Assembly: GCA_036583965.1 (NCBI GenBank)
Contig: JAZBQD010000026.1
Coordinates: 3,283,400 to 3,347,399 of the forward strand
Direction of reading: 5' to 3'
Length of the DNA: 64,000 nucleotides
Origin: Prunella strophiata
Lineage: Eukaryota > Chordata > Aves > Passeriformes > Prunellidae
Made by a program: the position numbers and the translations under genes
Notes under the pieces: model-generated
What the model was told of the DNA's origin: nothing
The model's database searches: none
The model's input: only the letters and a program-made list of their open reading frames with translations
In this document: positions 47,516 through 60,300 of the stretch, in pieces
Layout of the letters: the number at the start of each line of letters is the position of its first letter
Numbering within the stretch: position 1 is the stretch's first letter

Positions 47516-50236
47516 TTATGACAACACTACAAGATATTTTGAGTTTTTCAGGGAAATAGTTTTTCATCTTGTTTGCCTCTGGCACTGTTTTGAAAAGGAG
47601 TACTAACAAAAGTTTATTGCTTGGGGTGTTAGTGATGTGTACTTTATTATCAACCCATGTGAAAATGTTTTCATGCTCCCAGATTTTCCCTCTCTGGCAC
47701 CACTTTAAGATTTGTTTCTCTCTTATATCAATACCCTCTCATTTACCCTGCCTGGCATTCTGGAACTAATAGAAAGATCACAGCTAAGGTAAAAAAAAAC
47801 AAACCAAAAAATCAAAGTAATCCCTGTTTCCTTGTGCTTAAATATGTCCCACAGTCTTGATAGGTGTGAAAATTAGAGGTGTGTTGCCAATAGGTTAAAT
47901 CATGGAATGGAGTGAAGATCACTGATTTTAATGTTTAAATAGTCTGCAGCACTGCTTGGGAATAGCTGCTATATATCAATTACACACGGAGTAGGAAGTT
48001 TGGAGACAACTGGCTACTGCTAGAAATGCTGCCTGTCAAATTTGTCATAGATTATTTAATTACAAGTATGAAGAAGAAACAACCTGGTAGCTTTTCCCAG
48101 TCTCCCCCCCAAGGGCAGATGGGTATTAAAGCCAATTCAGTCTGTTTCCTGATTGCTCCAGGCTACAGAAAATTGTTCCCCAGGGAGGAGAAGTAAATCA
48201 GTTATGATCTTTAGTCTCTCAGAGGGAGATTAGAGCCACCACACTGGTGAAACAGCAGTAGGCTTCCCCTGTGTAACTGATTTCACCTTTAATCCTGCCA
48301 TTGATTGAATATTGCTAAGAACACTGCCATGCATTTTAAGGTCAAAGCGATGATGAACACCCCAGGGAAAGGAAGTTATTTACACAGAGAGGTAAAGACA
48401 AGCCCTGAGCTTCACTGTTTCAAAAAAGCAGTAAAACATCTCCTTTGGGGAAAAAAGAGAAATTATTCCAATTTCAGCCATCAACCTTGCCCAAGTTTTT
48501 GTAAGGCTGCTTATCACAGTGGTATGTGATCATCTTCCAGGTAATATGGAATAGTGAGGGCTTTTGTGGGCTCCACTGAATGTCTCACTCTTCTTTCTTT
48601 TCCAGGTAAGGGTTGTCCTTAATGTGAGGCTTTTACTCTTTATCTGTTGGTGTTAATTTTCTTCTAGGATTAAGTAGAGTTAGGACAAAAAGTGACAGGA
48701 AAGTTGCAAGAGTGATTTTGTGGCAGATTTTATGGTGTTTTTATAGGGAGAAAAAAGGTTTCCTAAACCCCCCTAAATTTTCTGCTGTTGCTGAACTTCT
48801 CTCTTAATCTGTCATTTTGGGTTTTGTATCACAGCATGGTGTTTTTTTTTTTTTTTTTTTTTTTTTTTTTCCTTGAGCTATTATTTGTTTTTAATCAGTA
48901 AAAGAGGATTCTTCTGTCTCTGCTGGACTGGGAAGCACAAAATGTTCCTCTCAGGAAAGCTTTGTGGGGTTGTATGCAAAACCTGTGTGCACAGAGCTGT
49001 GAGAATTACTGAGTACAGGCCATGGAAAATGGGCACAATGTCCTGACAGGGCTGCAGGTGAGACCTGGCACAGAGAGGTTCTCTCCTGATTTTATATTGC
49101 TGCTTGGGAACTCTGATTACTGAGAGACTCATTTGCCTTTTAATAAGGATGCACCTACCCCTGGAAGGACAGTGAGGCTAATTCCTTCTGCCCTGGGTGT
49201 TTAGGTAGGGCTTGTAGAGCTGTTTATTTGACATGACACTTGATTAGGTCTGCAGATGTTAGTCTGCTGAGGATCTATAAAGATAAATCTCTCTTCTTTT
49301 CTTTGATTCTTTTGTGATTTCATATATCCAGCTGTAGCATGATTTGTTTCCAGACCTTCACACTTGAAATGAGCCTCCCTGGTTTTCCACCATAGAGGTT
49401 TTCCTCTAGAGTGAGAACTTGTACTTACATCTCATAATTATATGTGCTCCTGTCTCAGAAAGCAGATCTGATCTCTTGGGTGATCTTGGACTCCTGTTCT
49501 CCTCTCCAAGTGGGCTTCTTACTTATACTGAACACTGTTGGGGGCAAAAACTTGGAGCCAGCTCCTAAAAGAACTTCAAAACTTTTGGGAATTCTGATAA
49601 TGACACATTCATCTAAGATCATACAAACCAGAGTGAGACCTAGAAATACATGCAGGAGAAGTACTTGGAGATAAAAGACTGGAATGAACCAAAGTTGAGA
49701 AAAATTAAATGAGAGGCAGCCCTCTTTTAAAACTGCTTTATGTTTGGGACAAAATCCTGCTTTCTTCATGTGATCCCCGAATTTCTGAGGAGACCTTTGG
49801 CTGGCTTAGGTCCCCCTGTGTCTGTTTGTTGCTCCCTGCCCAGGATGCTGCTCGGTGCCAAATGTCCTTTATCTGCAGCTTGGGTCCGTGCCCTTTGTTC
49901 CCTGTTAATCCCAGCACTGTGGGGATCCTGTCAGGGAATTCTGGCTGTGTGGGGCATGATCCCATCAGTACCCACTGCTGCTCCATGCTGGGCTGTGGCT
50001 GTGCCTCCCTGGTGGCTGTGCAGGGCAAGGAGGTGACCTGGCCACCTCCCTGCAGTGTCACCCCCCAAGGCCTGGCCATGACTGCAAGCCAGCAGCTGCC
50101 TGGCAAGTCTGGGGACATTTAGGACCTGCCACCAACACCTGGGCTCGTAGGGGAGGGTGTGGAGTGAGCCCAGCACCTCTGCAGGGGCAGTGCCAGCAGC
50201 CCTGGGGTGTCCCCAGCACCATCAGCTCTGCAGAGC

Positions 50237-50282
50237 AGCTCCATCCCAGTGACAGCAGGAGCTCCATCCCAGTGACAGCAGG
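50237..50282. repeat. 23-bp perfect tandem duplication
   Basis: Two adjacent identical units starting AGCTCCATCCCAGTGACAGC. Too short to suggest a function; it looks like a replication-slippage duplication. Confidence 0.97.
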
Positions 50283-50986
50283 GCCTGCAGTGCCCTGGGA
50301 GGGCTGCAGAGAGGGCTGCTCTGCAGGCCAGAGCTTTGCTGACCAGTGCAGGCCACAGACTGACCCCTGGGCTCAGGCTGACCTTCTCCTCTGTGGACAA
50401 GGATGGCACCCAGCAAAGCTGGCCCTGCTCTCAGGGGCTCTTGGGGCTCCTGCTCCCCACTCAGGGATTTATTTGCCTTTTAGATGGATTTGCTGCCCCT
50501 GTCCCCTTCTCCTGCCTCCTGCTGGGAGGAGGTTTAGGGCCAGGACTCCTGTTTGCATCCCAGGACTCTCTGAGGGACTGGGGGCAGCAGGCAGAGGTTG
50601 TGCCCTCCTTGGCAAGGAAGTGTCTGCAAAGTTGCACCTTTTTTTTTTTTTTTTTTTTTTTTGCAGCTCTCATTGTGGCAGAGGGGATTTCCTTTCCTTT
50701 TCTTGATATTTTCCTGGCTTACTTCATGCTCGTTGTTATTCCCAAGCACTTCTCTGGGTTAGCCACAAGGTGCCATCAGTAGACACTGCTACACCAGTAT
50801 TTGGGGGCTGGAAACAGAGAAAGCCAGGCAAAAACACCCTGATGTTACAGAAGGGAAAAGCTAATTAATAAAAACCATAAGCAGAAGAAAACACACAGGA
50901 AAACACACCAAGGACAGGCAGCTGCACCTCTGTGTCCCTTGCAGGATTTTTGCTGCAGCACTGACAATCTCATCAGTTCAGATTTT

Positions 50987-50990
<4 letters not shown>

Positions 50991-51027
<37 letters not shown>
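50991..51027. repeat. T37 homopolymer
   Basis: One of the longest pure homopolymers in the window. On the minus strand it is an A-run that could be the tail of an unrecognisable retroposon, but no body is apparent. Confidence 0.9.
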
Positions 51028-51028
<1 letters not shown>

Positions 51029-53233
51029 TTTTGTTAAACTGGTTTTGATCCTTCTTGCCCCTAATGGCAGTGGCATCAAGCAGCTCTGTGGCCCATGGCT
51101 GCTGTGAGAGCACACATCAGAAGGCATGGCCCCTGCCTCCAAGGCTTCCCATCTGATCCAAGCAGCAAGCACATCAAGGGGAAATAATTGGAAAAGGGAG
51201 AGCAAGAATAGGCTTGGATGCCATTTGTTTGACTTATTCCAATCCAGAAAAGCCATTCTCAAGCTGCTTGGTTGGTTTGCCAATAGACAATTGGCCAATA
51301 CCACAAAATGTCTCTCCAGATCTTTCATGATTTGTTATCCACTGAGGAATGGGGTGTCTGGACAAAAATTTTTCCCTGAAGCACCCTATGAACCTCAGGA
51401 ATTGGAAATCCTTGGCTCAGTGAAAATCGGATTTTTGCATGATATTTGATTTCCTGGGTCAAAACAAAGTAAAGACAACATTACAGATGTCACTCCAAAT
51501 CATGCCTTGGTGCAATCCTGAAGAGCATCTTCCTGAATGTGAAAGAGAATTTCCTGGTGAGATTTTGTTGTCCCCCTCTCAGGTGTCAGCCTCACACAGG
51601 CAGAGGTCTGACAGGGCAGGTGACAGTGAATTTACACAGCAGCTCTGGAAGGTGCTTGGGGAACTGCAAACAGGAAGGGAAACCCAGGACCCACTTGAAA
51701 TCCCAGCAGCAGGTCTGGTGGAGACAGATCTTGTTTACAGAGCAGGGCAAATTGAAGTATTTTCAAGTGTGTGATGCCTCTGCAGATTGTACAGTTATTT
51801 TCTGACAGGCTGAATTTTGGAAACTGGGATGGAAGTCCTGGAAAAGCAGGTTATGCTCCCTGGGGAAGGAGAGGACACAAAGATTTTCCCAACAGGAATT
51901 ATTATATTTTTGCTGTGTGGCAAAAATTGGGTGGTAGGGGCTGATTGCCACTAATCTGGAAAGGAACAGGCAGGACAGGAGTAGGTGTGAGTGGAAAAAG
52001 TGAGGAGGATGAGGATGATTTTGGAGGAGCTGCCATGCACAAAAGCACACACCAGTGCCAGAGCAAAGGGGTGAGTAGGAAAGCTTGGGAGGAATGTGGG
52101 GCAGGGAAGGTGAGGCATGTGTTGCCTTCTTGGATGTGAGGAACTTCTCCCTAATTGCATTTCTGAGTGCCTCTGACACAGCCTGGCTTGTTTGCCCAGT
52201 TTCCTTTTGGGCTCCTTTTACAAATTGACCCATTTGCTTCACTTTGTGTATTTTTAATTTTCCTTTGCAAAATAGCAGCACTTGGGGCTCATTTGGTAAA
52301 TTAATATTAGTGTTTCAATAAGGCTGCTATCAGTCCTTATTTTACTACTGAATCTTTCCTACAACTTTTTCTTTCTCCCTCCTCCTCTCTATGACTAATA
52401 GATATAATTTCAACAGTTTGACTAACTGCCTTGTTATAGAAAAGGCAGTAATTTATACTGATGTAATGGCTGTGATAAAAATCATTTGTGTGCTGATTTT
52501 ATAAATTAGGTAGGAAATGTGAGTGCCTCTGAAAAATGAAGTGCTACCACATGAATTCCAGTGTTGTTAATGCTTCATACCTTTCTGCTTCATTAAACCA
52601 ATTTCACGGGGAGATGAGTTAGAGGAGGAAGCTGTGCTGCTTAAGAGAGGCAACAATGGTTTATTGAAAGAAATGGGGATAAGATTAAATTAAGTGCTAC
52701 TTGAGAAATATGGAAATACAAAAATATTCAAGCTTAGAGATGGCAAATTCAAAAATATGATAAGTTAGCTCTTTCATACCCAAAGAACTGTCTCATCATA
52801 ATTGCATAGGCTGAATTCACAGGCTACTAATTAATATTGAAGAGTTTCTTGAACCACTCTTATAAATGAATCAGAGTGCCCTAGAACTAATTTATAACTA
52901 TTTCCTTTTGGAAATCAAGACAACTTAAAATGCTGCTTTCTGTGCATTCCTATCTTAGCTGCTAAATCCTTTGAAATTATTTCTGCCGTATATTTTATAT
53001 TTATTTATTATTTCACATATTCCATTTATCAGCTGAATTTAAAGGAAGACTGAAAAAAAAGGTGTAAGATTAAGAAACCTTCAGGTCTGGTAAGACCCTT
53101 CTAATTTAGGATAATGATCTGAAGCAGGCTAAAATAACTTTTCTGACCACTTTTTCATCTGAATTCAGCTACATTGAAACAAGTGCATTTCAGTTAGATT
53201 TATATCAGAATTTTTTTTTCTGATCAAAGCTGT

Positions 53234-53297
53234 GGAATATATAACTTAAAAAGGAATATGTAACTTAAAAATAATATGTGACTTAAGAAAGAATATG
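53234..53297. repeat. 19-bp minisatellite, 3.4 copies
   Basis: Units starting GGAATATATAACTTAAAAA at 53234, 53253 and 53272, plus a partial fourth unit. Divergence rises along the array. Confidence 0.95.
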
Positions 53298-53799
53298 TTT
53301 GTTTCCACAGAAGGCCTTGGAGATCAGGTATGATCTACAACTAAGAGGCTAATTGATTTTATACCACTTCCATAAAATAGCTGCAGCTATTCCCCCTCCC
53401 CTCCCTTGAGGACGAGAAGTTTTCATTCTCAAACCACTAAACCCTATTTGTCCTGTGGATGGTGGAACATGTAAATACAAAGGGAGTCATTCATTAAATA
53501 AGAGGCTTATGCATACACAAGTTTTAAAAAATGCATAGTTTCAAAGCCCAACTGCGAGGCTGCCATTTTCCCCCAGCTCACAATGAGAACCCTGTGTACA
53601 AGTGACCCAAGTGCTGGGATTTGGGCCAGCTCCCAGATTAGCACAGAAAACACGTCCAGGCTCCATCCCCTCCTCCTCCCAATGCTAATGGGGGCTCAAA
53701 CTGTGCCCATGGGGGGATCTCAGGGACAGCAGCACTGCCCTGCTTTCCCTCTGCCCGTGCTCTGGGGGTGCTGCCCACATGATCTGCTCTGAAATAACT

Positions 53800-54317
53800 T
53801 GTCATAGTTGAGACAGAGAAAATACAAAGCAACTCTCCATTTTCAGAAGGCTTCAAACTGTTTTTATTATAGCATGCATGCTTTTTATACATTCTTACAA
53901 AACTCATAAGTTTACACTTTACTCACTAGTCACAAAGTGCTTATTGGAACAGGCAGTTGCAGGTTTCTCTTATTTATCCTTCTTTCTTTCTTGGTTTCTA
54001 TGTCAACTGTTGGAGTTCTGGATGCTGAGAATTTTAGACTTTCTATACAGAGAGACTCTGACTCCCAGGAGAGCACTGCATTTGACCTGAGGCTGTGGAA
54101 AAGGCTTCCACAATTGATTGGTAACACTAAGATTATGGGTGTGTAGTTAGAAATGTGTAATACCACAAAGTAGAAAACTTTAGAGTTGGGGTTTTTAGAA
54201 TATAATAATAAATATGCAACAAGATGGAAGTTTTAGAGCAGAGGCAGGTTATTCTTCTTCACCTTCTTCTTCCTTCTTCTTCATGTCCTTGGTAGAAAAT
54301 TCTTTCAGGGGTAAACA
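53800..54317 (-). mobile_element. avian ERV LTR (minus orientation), boundaries approximate
   Basis: On the minus strand the 3' part reads GAATGTATAAAAAGCATGC (TATA box), then CTATAATAAAAACAGTTTG (AATAAA), then ends CTCAACTATGACA at 53800. The 5' part holds a run of GAAGAAGGAAGAAGAAGG-type sequence and the terminus may be TGTTTACCCCTGAAAG at 54317. The sequence resembles a known songbird LTR family that I recall but cannot name with certainty. No target-site duplication is visible at these edges, so the 5' boundary is tentative. Confidence 0.6.
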
Positions 54318-57300
54318 TGGATCCTCCTATCAAACTTCTCTCTGGCTCACAGAAGTTGCTGTCAAACCTAACTCACCCCCCAAAAGGGGATAATGTGCCA
54401 GGCAGCTCTGAGGCTGCATCCTGCCCAGTGCTCTGCATTCCCCATGAGGAGGAACCAGCCCTGAGGGTGCTCAGCCCTTCCCTGGAGCAGCTCTGGGCTG
54501 TCACAGCACAGCTCATGGCAGCCCTGCCAAGGATCTGCCCAGCACCATCTGGGCACCATCCACCCCTGGTGCTGCTGGATGGCTCCAGGGGGGTTTGGCA
54601 CTGCCCAGGAGTGGCCTGTGAGGTGTAATTCACCATTCAGCTCCTCTGCAAGCACAGTGCACAGCACTCATAGCACTCTCTTATTTCTCTTCCTCTCTTT
54701 CTTCAAAATCTGTTGAAGGAAGGAAGGAAGGAGGGAATAGGACAGCAATAAAAATGGATTTCCTGCTAGTGCAAAAGTTCTGAGAGCCCAAAGCCTTTGT
54801 CACTGCACATAATAGAAAGTTACAGTCTTGGAATTTGGAATTGTGAGATTTTCTAAAAATGGGCATTTGCTTTTACCTTATAGAAATAGCATGTTTAGAC
54901 AATTTTTTTTCAGGAAAACAAAAGGAACCTGTACATCCCCATTAGGATTTTTAGTAGAGACATCAATTTCCAATAAAAAAAAGTGCTTTGAAGCAGCCAT
55001 AACTGCACAAGACCCATATGGCTTATCTTTGAATTACTCTTTCTGTGAGGTTCTCCCTCCTAACTCTACCAGAATAATGATTTTCATTATCCCTGCTGAG
55101 ATATTAGGACATTTTCTCTGCAATTTGTTGAGTTTTCAGAGTTTTGAGTATGACATTCCTTTCTCTGTGTAAGTTTGTTCCTGCCCATTTGCAGACAATC
55201 CTTTCTTACTCCTGCTTGGATGCTCAGGGTGGAGCTGGGGCTGGTGCTGGATGTGGTGAACTCCTGCCTGCTGGCACTGGTGTGCCACTGGTGGTGGTGG
55301 TTGTCACCCAGGCTGGCAGAGATCAGACCTTGCTGCCCTGGGCTCCTCTGAGCAGTCATGGGGAGCTCTGCTTGCTCCTGGGAGCCTGTCACAAGTCTGA
55401 GTTTATTTTTACAACTTCGATTTCTTTCTCTCTTTGATCATGTATTTGATTTTGTCCTTCTTTCTCTTTTGAATAGTTGTTTTTTATTTTTTTTCCCCCT
55501 AAGTTTCTTTTCTTAGTCTCTTATTTTTTTTCCTTACTCTTTCCCTTCCCCTTTACTTTTTCATCTCTGTACTCTGCCTTTCATCCTGCACTGAAGTGAA
55601 CGCTGCTTGTTTTGAGTCCAGGAATAGAAATGCTTGCCACTTTCCCTTTGCTCTGCTCCAGGCATGTGTAAAGCAGCAGATAAATGTTGACAGCATTTTG
55701 TCTTTGTACAAGTTGGGCTTACTGCAGGCATTGAGTGCAAATTGCAGAATAAATTCACGTGCTGAATGCTGGAGAAGAATTACTTCAAAGATCTAATAAT
55801 GGGGAACTGAAGCTGCCCACAGTTGCTAAAGCATTTAGCTTAGTGAGACACTTATAAAAGGTAAACATAAGCACAGAAAAGAACTCTGTAGTTTGCCTGT
55901 ATAGATTCTTGAACTCCATTCTTTTTTGTATCAATGTGCATTTTGAATCAGTTCATTAGAAGAGAATGAAAGATAGAGTTTGGTTTACAGTGGCCACAAG
56001 ATTTTGGCACACATGAGATATCTCACTCTTTTAAGCACTGAGTTGTACAAGAAGGTAGCATTTTTTCTACTCCCAATTATATTATTACCCTGGTTGGTTT
56101 TAATTTGGAGGCTTTCTAGCCTGTAAACTCAGTATGGAAGAATTGCATGCTTGCTTTTATTAGAAACTGCTTGTGCATCTTGGGACCAGCTTTGCTGTTT
56201 AAATTAGAAATGTTTTGGGTTGTTTCTATATTTTAAATAATCTGAATTAATTTTAGAGATTTCATGGTAATGGGTGACCATGTCCAGAAGTAGAGCTTTG
56301 TAACAAAAGTGTGAAATTCCAGGATTGAAGCTCTTGACCTGCACAGTTTGGATCAGTTTGCCACAAGTCTTGCTGCTGCTGCTTCCAAATTTCCTTCTCA
56401 TTGAAACCGTGGCCTGGCAGGAGAAGGGGCTGAAATATTCTTTATTGTGTCCTAAATTCTTCTCTGTCCTTCCCAGCTGCTTTCAGCTCTACCAAGTGAG
56501 TAGTTAGTGCAAAGGTGTGAGATTTAAATTCTCCTCTCTTACTCCCCACTGTCACATCAATGATTTCCTACCCTCAGAACTGCTGGTGCCAACAGCAGGG
56601 ATTGATTTGTTTTGCACAGTGGAAATGGCAGGGCTTGGTATGCTCAGCCCATGGAAAATCTGGACACAATGAAATGCTTTACTGGCACATCTCTAGGTGA
56701 GTCTCATGCACATCTCTTGCAGGGTTATGAAACCCAACTCTCCAGAGTGCAAAACAAAAGTCTGAATAGTTCTGGGGCCCTGCTCATCGGCTGGCAAAAA
56801 ATCACCAGCTCATTGAGGCTGGATGCCTCATGCTGTCCACGGCACTTTCTGGAATGTTTTATTCACTCACTGAGCATTTTGAGCTGTGGAAGTGACTCAT
56901 GAGCACAAATCCCAGTACATTTAGCCTTTTTCACTTCAGGATGTGTGTTTCCAGCATCAAACATTAGTTGGATTTTCCTGTCAGAATAGCAACCTCTAAA
57001 TGTGTAGATTTGGTGCCAGCATGAGAACAGACTGGTAGGAAATCCTCTGTCTGATATCAGAGTGGGGAAATATCCTTATTTTCTATCCCCCACTGAGATG
57101 CAAGTTCAGACTTTTGAAAACAGCATTTAAACTTTTATATTTTGTTTGATTTCACAGCCAAGACACCAGGCAGAAACTTTTGGGGGCTTTTAGTGCAGCT
57201 TTTCCCCTTTCATGAAGTTGAGCAGAGCTTATTCACCACCAGCTTTAATTAGTTCCTCACCACCCCTGTGCTTATCAGGCTGATGATGCTACTGGTGAAG

Positions 57301-60300
57301 CAGATATAAAATTTACTCACCAAAGTTTTTTACTCATTAAAGTCTAAGCATCAATCATTTTTAAGCAGAAGTGACAATCCTTGGTTAGCAGAAATGTCAG
57401 AGAGTGGGTGGAACATTCAGAACAAGGAGCTATCGTGATATCTGGAAGAGAATGGGAGGGAAAACACAATCACAGGAGGGATCAATGCTCAATGATCAAT
57501 ACCATTTGTAGGCAGTAAGAGGCCTCCCATTAACTCCCCCAGCCTTGGGCCTGGGGTTTTCATGCTTTCTTATCTGTTGACATCAGTGTTTCTTTCATGA
57601 TATCGACCTGCAGGATGGCACGTGTGAGGAAATCAAAAGTGCTGCTGGCAATAAAGTGCACAGCTCCAGAAATGTGAGAGGAAAAGTTAAACTGAGAGCT
57701 CAGCAGTGCAGGAGGAAGAGGTGAGTGAGCAGAACTGGCCCTGACAAACAGACAAATCAGCACCATAGGAAGCAGTGCCTCTGTTCAGGGATTTTTGCAG
57801 GAGGTTGCTGCTCTTTGGCTGTAGAAGTGACACATTTGCCTTTTCCTGAAGGTGCTGCTCTTATTTTCCCTAAATGTGCCAGAGTAAAAAAATCCCCATG
57901 ACATGCAGCAATGATGACTTGTCCTGCCTTTATCCCTGTGTTTCCTTTCTGGTAGGAGAAATGCTGCACTTGAAAGTCCTGTGGTTGATGACTTAACAGA
58001 GCTGGGCATCTTCTGGCACAGCCAAATATGCTCTAATACCAGGAAAACATTTCACAGAACAATGGGCCTTCAACCCTCTGTTGGAACATTAAAAAAAGTA
58101 TGTTGCAAGTTAATTTTAACATCCAGTTCTCTGTCTGTTGTGGAATGATGAATCTCCTTCCCTCCTTAAGAATTTCTAAATCAAGTTGTGGCCTATGTAG
58201 CACATTACACAGACCCTCATAAATGGAAATAGTGCCAAAATAGGCCATCAGGAAGGTGCTGCTATAATTAGTGCTCTTGCAGAGCAAGAGAGAAAAGTAT
58301 TCTGAGGTTTCTTCTTCCTCCTATGGATAAGAAATATAATAATATATTGCCTGATGATAGCATGATTCCAATGCAAATGGCAGGGGCTGGTGGCTTATTT
58401 AACAGGCCTGGCCTGTAGCAAGCCTCCCTTCCCCGCTTCAGTTCAAAATTGATTATTTTAATACAGAATTCCTGAATGAAAGAGGTTCTTGGCCTTTTCC
58501 TGGGCTGTTGAATAATGTATGTGGGAGAAAGCAAATAGAAGCAGAGGGTCTCAGCTGCTGGAACAATGGGCTGAGCACAGAGCTGAGGGGGCACATTAGT
58601 TTATCATTGCCTTGTCAATCCTCATAGGCTGGGAATCGTGGGATAGCCTGGAAAGAAGCAGCTGCTGAACGTGTGGTAAACTGACCGGGGCACTTTGGAG
58701 AGACCACTGCATTTACACATCTGAAAACAAGATATTGATTTTCCCCACAAAGCTGGGCAGAAATGGCCATCCTGGAAAAAAAAAAAAAAAAAATATCTGG
58801 ATCGTGGCTCGTTTGTAAAACCCTGGTGCTTTCCTGGCTGTGCCCAGGGCTGGGAGCTTCCTCGTGATGGGGCTTGCAAGGCTAAAAATAGTCTCTGCAT
58901 AAACTTTGCTTTTCCTCCTCGTTGATTGACTGCCCTCCTAATCCTTTTAGTGATTCAGTACAAGTAAAATGTAAATGCAAGAGGGCTTTGTGAATGTTCA
59001 CAAAAATATTTTCCCTTGATTAGGAGATTTATCTTTTTTTTTATTATTATTTTTAAAGTTACATATTCCCTTTTGTGGAATTGATCTTGAAGATACATTT
59101 GTGTGATATCCCTGATATCAGAGCTCTGCCCTTTCCAATGGAAATGGGATTCACTTCTGAGCACCAGTTTTGGTTTAGGACACATCCTCAGGCACAAGGG
59201 TTTCTTCAGAAGTGACAAAAATAAGAAAGTGAAGCAATGCTTGACATGGGCAGAGTGGGGATGATTAATTGTTTTAAACAAGGAAAGGTTTAAGGCAGAG
59301 ATGAGCACACATTTCCTAATGATTAATATTCAGTAAGATGCTGATGCCTTGCTTTAGGCCCAGTTATTAGGATACTTTTTTGTGGCTTTATTGCCACATG
59401 TTGATGATTATTATTTTAGCTATCAGAAATCCTATTTATGACTCAGGATTTTCTCTGCTGGGTGCATGCATGAACATGTTCACAACGTGAATCACAATAG
59501 GTCAAGAAGTTTCAACTGAAAACAAGTGGCCTGTCAGGAAGGACACATTTTTTGTCTGTGCAGGTCTAATTGTGGATCCAGATTCACCACAAGAGTAATG
59601 AGCTGGTTTCTCCTTATCTCTACTGCTTGAATGACACAGCAAACATGAAAAAACTCTGGGGTTTATGAGCTGCTCTTATGATTTTGTCTGTCAAAAAGCA
59701 GCTGCCTCAGCACTCAGCTGGTGTAAACATTGCATTTTAGCATTCACAGTATGTGTTGTAAAATAAAAGAGTATTTTGATATTGGATATAATCATCCACA
59801 GTCAGAAGGGCTCCCAAAAGCAGGACAAAATGAAGGCATGAATTTGTGCAGGGAATTTCCAGATTATTACAAGGTTTTCCATCTGCAGAAAGGAAATCAG
59901 GATCCTCATTGCCTTCCAGTCTGATATTGTGATGAGAGCAACAGAAGGACTAGAACATGATAAAAAGACTTTTCTGCACCTTTTAAAAGTCAAGGAATGT
60001 TTAACACCTTTAGTGTGGTGAGATTCCTCTATCAGTGAGATGTATCACAAGGTATTACAAAATGTAATCACTTCAAATCGGGGTTCTAAGTCTGCATCTG
60101 ATAAATAAAGAAATGCTCAGGTTTTCTGGAGTTCAGAGAAGCCAGATCCTCCTGCTGAATGTAATGAGAATTCAGTGATTTTAAAACCAGTTTCATTCAT
60201 TCATTATTTGGACTCAGCACTCTGGGTGTAGGCAAGTATTGTTTTAATTAATTATTTCTGAATAGGGGATCAAGGCATATTTTGCTCTCAGATGTGCTCA

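Larger units (their letters stand above)
47516..53799. other. intergenic DNA, no gene supported
   Basis: Holds T-runs at 48842-48870, about 50639-50662 and 50991-51027 (T37), a 23-bp duplication at 50237-50282 and a 19-bp array at 53234-53297. The segment 49700-50600 is locally GC-richer, with overlapping frames of up to 180 codons on both strands and no domain. Blocks near 47930-48100 and 52300-53060 are complex, AT-rich and repeat-free, and could be regulatory. Confidence 0.5.

Noticed and set aside
47415..47606. Poly-Leu/poly-Val frame resembling a membrane segment
   Set aside because: It is a direct translation of a TTA/GTA microsatellite.
50164..50706. 180-codon frame in a GC-richer patch
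   Set aside because: It runs into a poly-Phe stretch from a T-run, overlaps frames on the other strand, and contains the 23-bp duplication; no domain is recognised.
51598..51774. Open segment following CCCCCTCTCAG (possible exon)
   Set aside because: The 3' splice site is good, but no convincing GTRAG donor closes an open interval; left as unsupported.
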